From the NCBI GenBank assembly GCA_002293345.1, contig DBDB01000087.1, positions 5,968 to 23,684 of the forward strand: DNA of 17,717 nt. The letters run 5' to 3'. The DNA is from Alistipes sp. UBA943. GTDB lineage: Bacteria; Bacteroidota; Bacteroidia; Bacteroidales; Rikenellaceae. The position numbers and the translations under genes are program-made. The notes beneath the pieces are model-generated. The model saw nothing but the letters and a program-made list of their open reading frames with translations. It was not told the DNA's origin and did no database searches. Positions 16,404 to 17,717 of the stretch are shown here, piece by piece (within the stretch, counting starts at the first letter, position 1; every line of letters starts with the position of its first letter).

Positions 16404-16514
16404 AGGCATTTTCGGCACTTTGCTCATTGGCAGCTCGGTTACGTACGTCGAGTACGCGCCCTCGCTCCCAACTTCGACAAAGCCCCAAAACTATCCTCTA
16501 AAAATTCCAAAATT
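16388..16514. repeat. 127-base imperfect palindrome spanning the transporter 3' end and intergenic region
   Basis: The outer arms are AATTTTGG followed by TTTTTTAGAGG (16388-16406) and CCTCTAAAAATTCCAAAATT (16495-16514), pairing nearly perfectly. Pairing continues inward: 16409-16422 (TTTTCGGCACTTTG) against 16478-16490 (CAAAGCCCCAAAA), then 16428-16438 against 16459-16470. It ends in an apical CGTAC/GTACG stem (16442-16446 and 16452-16456) with a five-base loop. Symmetry centres near 16450. The left arm includes the last three codons and the stop of the transporter gene. It can be a large transcription terminator (a T-rich CTTCTTTT lies just after it), or a miniature inverted-repeat element. 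I see no convincing target-site duplication. Confidence 0.75.
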
Positions 16515-16538
16515 GTTAGACTTCTTTTAGCTTTAATC

Positions 16539-17516
16539 ATGAAAAAACTTCTGCTTCTCCTCCTCTTTCTTGCGGGCACGATCGCTTTCGCGGCGTGTAA
16601 CCCGACCAAAACCCCGTCTCCGATCGGTACGAAGGAGGTGCGTAATATCATCTTTTTCGAGGTGAACAACGTCAACCCGCTCAATGCACTCGAATACCGT
16701 ACTGCGTCCGGGGAACCGTTTTTCGACGTGGTGGTACTCTTTTCGTCGAACGTCAATTACAACGCCACGGACGACGAGGTGTACGTGCATCACAACCCCA
16801 ACTGCCAAGCCTTGCTGGACGCTGCCGATACGTATATCGCACCCCTCCAAGAGGCTGGTATCGCGGTGTATCTGAGTGTGTTGGGGAATCACGATGCATC
16901 GGGTGTGGCACAACTCTCCACCGAGGGCGCGCGCATGCTGGCGAAGGACATTGCACAGACCTTGGAACGGTACGATCTCGACGGCGTATGTTTCGATGAT
17001 GAGTATTCCAAGGCACCCGACCTGACGAATCCGTTGTTTGCCGACCGATCGGCCGAAGCGGGGTCGCGGTTGCTGTACGAGACGAAAAAACTGATCGGCG
17101 ACAAGAAGGTCCTGATCTATGAGTACGGAATGCTCTACGCCGCCGGGTTGACGGAGATAGACGGAACGGCACCGTCACAGTTTGTGGATATTATTGTGCC
17201 CGATTACACCAAGACGAGCCATCCGATCGAGGGCATGACGAATGCCGATTGTGCCGGTTACGCGGTGGAGCTGAACCTCGGCAGGGGACACGGTGCCGCG
17301 ACGGTCGAACAGGCGCAACGTATCAAGGCGGAGGGTTACGGGTGGTACATGTGGTTCGGCCTCGATCCGATGGCACGGGAGTCGGTATACGCATCCAACC
17401 TCACGGCGTTGAATGACGTGTGTATAGGTCTGTACGACAGGGAGTTGGCCGTTCCGACACACTTCTACAAGAAAACCTCCGAAGGCGTCTACGATTCCAC
17501 TCGCTACGCGTTTTAA
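16539..17516 (+). CDS. GH18 endo-beta-N-acetylglucosaminidase lipoprotein (Endo H/F-like)
   Basis: This predicted secreted lipoprotein of 325 residues cleaves, by family, the chitobiose core of N-linked glycans. A signal peptide with the lipobox AFAAC (Cys20) marks it as lipid-anchored, probably at the outer membrane. The mature protein has the GH18 barrel order: RNIIFFEVNNVNPLNA (about 35-50), VYLSVLGNHDASG (about 110-122), then the catalytic LDGVCFDDEYSK (about 147-158) with the acid Glu155 and the substrate-assisting Asp153. Endo H has Asp where this protein has Cys151. Later barrel strands are KVLIYEYGM and the YGWYMWFGLDP segment. Length fits a single-domain endoglycosidase. It sits after the palindrome, has no obvious sugar-uptake partners in the window, and is followed at once by a FISUMP-like fragment. 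Activity and glycan specificity are not proven. Confidence 0.9.
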   Translation: MKKLLLLLLFLAGTIAFAACNPTKTPSPIGTKEVRNIIFFEVNNVNPLNALEYRTASGEPFFDVVVLFSSNVNYNATDDEVYVHHNPNCQALLDAADTYIAPLQEAGIAVYLSVLGNHDASGVAQLSTEGARMLAKDIAQTLERYDLDGVCFDDEYSKAPDLTNPLFADRSAEAGSRLLYETKKLIGDKKVLIYEYGMLYAAGLTEIDGTAPSQFVDIIVPDYTKTSHPIEGMTNADCAGYAVELNLGRGHGAATVEQAQRIKAEGYGWYMWFGLDPMARESVYASNLTALNDVCIGLYDRELAVPTHFYKKTSEGVYDSTRYAF

Positions 17517-17717
17517 GGCCTCCTCCCCGCGACGGGGTATCGTTGGAATACCGATGGTCAACTGTACAACCAGACTTCCACCGGGCACTACTGGGCTTGT
17601 CAGGCAACTTCTGAAATAACGGTGCAAAGATTCCTCTTCGATTCCACAGAATTCAATACGCCTGAGGCTAATGTCGGTAACCCCGGGACCGCTATCACCC
17701 TCCGTTGTATAAAGATC
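17517..17717 (+). pseudogene. C-terminal fragment of a FISUMP-like surface protein, no start, runs to window end
   Basis: Directly after the TAA of the GH18 gene, and in the same frame, 67 codons are open to the window end. From 17520 they read LLPATGYRWNTDGQLYNQ, then a Gly-His-Tyr-Trp-Ala segment, RFLFDSTEF, and finally TLRCIKI. This resembles the C-terminal part of FISUMP-type domains (LPAAGYR, then GYYWSS, then a terminal RCVK) found in Bacteroidota surface lipoproteins. There is no start codon and no N-terminal domain, so it is probably the tail of a truncated gene. The end is not visible but the RCIKI motif suggests a stop within a few codons. Stop read-through fusing it to the GH18 enzyme is formally possible but unsupported. 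Confidence 0.6.

Noticed and set aside
16517..16535. TAGCTTTA-like -7 box before the GH18 gene
   Set aside because: It lies three bases from the ATG, with no element at a proper -33 distance, so it cannot be a normal promoter.
17525..17537. Perfect CCCCG/CGGGG hairpin with a three-base loop after the GH18 stop
   Set aside because: There is no T-tract after it, and it falls inside the open FISUMP-like frame where those codons encode the conserved motif, so a terminator call is not supported.
1..17717. Search for tRNA, rRNA, CRISPR arrays, transposases or defence genes
   Set aside because: No regular spaced repeats, cloverleaf-like stretches, recombinase motifs or defence domains were seen on either strand.

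Overview
The window looks like a chromosomal segment of a Bacteroidota bacterium, probably of the order Bacteroidales. The reasons are the absence of clear Shine-Dalgarno sequences before most starts, a TAnnTTTG-type -7 box before the minus-strand lipoprotein gene, a lipid-anchored GH18 endo-beta-N-acetylglucosaminidase, a FISUMP-like surface-protein fragment, and an AsmA protein of the type common in that group. Genus cannot be fixed from the sequence.

Region 1 (1-11172, plus strand) is the distal part of a surface-polysaccharide operon. It begins inside a UDP-glucuronate decarboxylase gene (UDP-xylose supply). It continues with a Wzx-type flippase, a GT8 transferase, an unassigned GT-A transferase, a GT2 transferase, an EpsG/Wzy-like polymerase and two GT4-type transferases. 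It ends with four genes that together make GDP-D-glycero-alpha-D-manno-heptose (hddA, gmhA, hddC, gmhB). Most junctions are stop/start overlaps or gaps of 10 bases or less, so this is one transcription unit. The predicted product is a heptose-containing glycan, possibly also with xylose, assembled on a lipid carrier, flipped by Wzx and polymerised by the EpsG-like protein. The initiating phosphosugar transferase and the export genes are not in the window and probably lie upstream.

Region 2 (11127-14640, minus strand) is a two-gene unit: a small lipoprotein followed one base later by a 1035-residue AsmA-family protein. The asmA 3' end overlaps the 3' end of gmhB by 46 bases, tail to tail.

Region 3 (14751-17717, plus strand) holds a YidE/YbjL-type (AAE family) transporter, a 127-base imperfect palindrome that begins inside the transporter's last codons, a GH18 endoglycosidase lipoprotein, and an open but start-less FISUMP-like C-terminal fragment directly after its stop codon. 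Regions 2 and 3 read as clearly more GC-rich than region 1, as is common where an exchangeable glycan locus meets chromosomal backbone.

No tRNA, rRNA, CRISPR array, transposase or defence system was seen. The less ordinary signals are the palindrome, the FISUMP-like remnant, the reduced zinc loop of GmhB and the heptose-sugar glycan locus itself.
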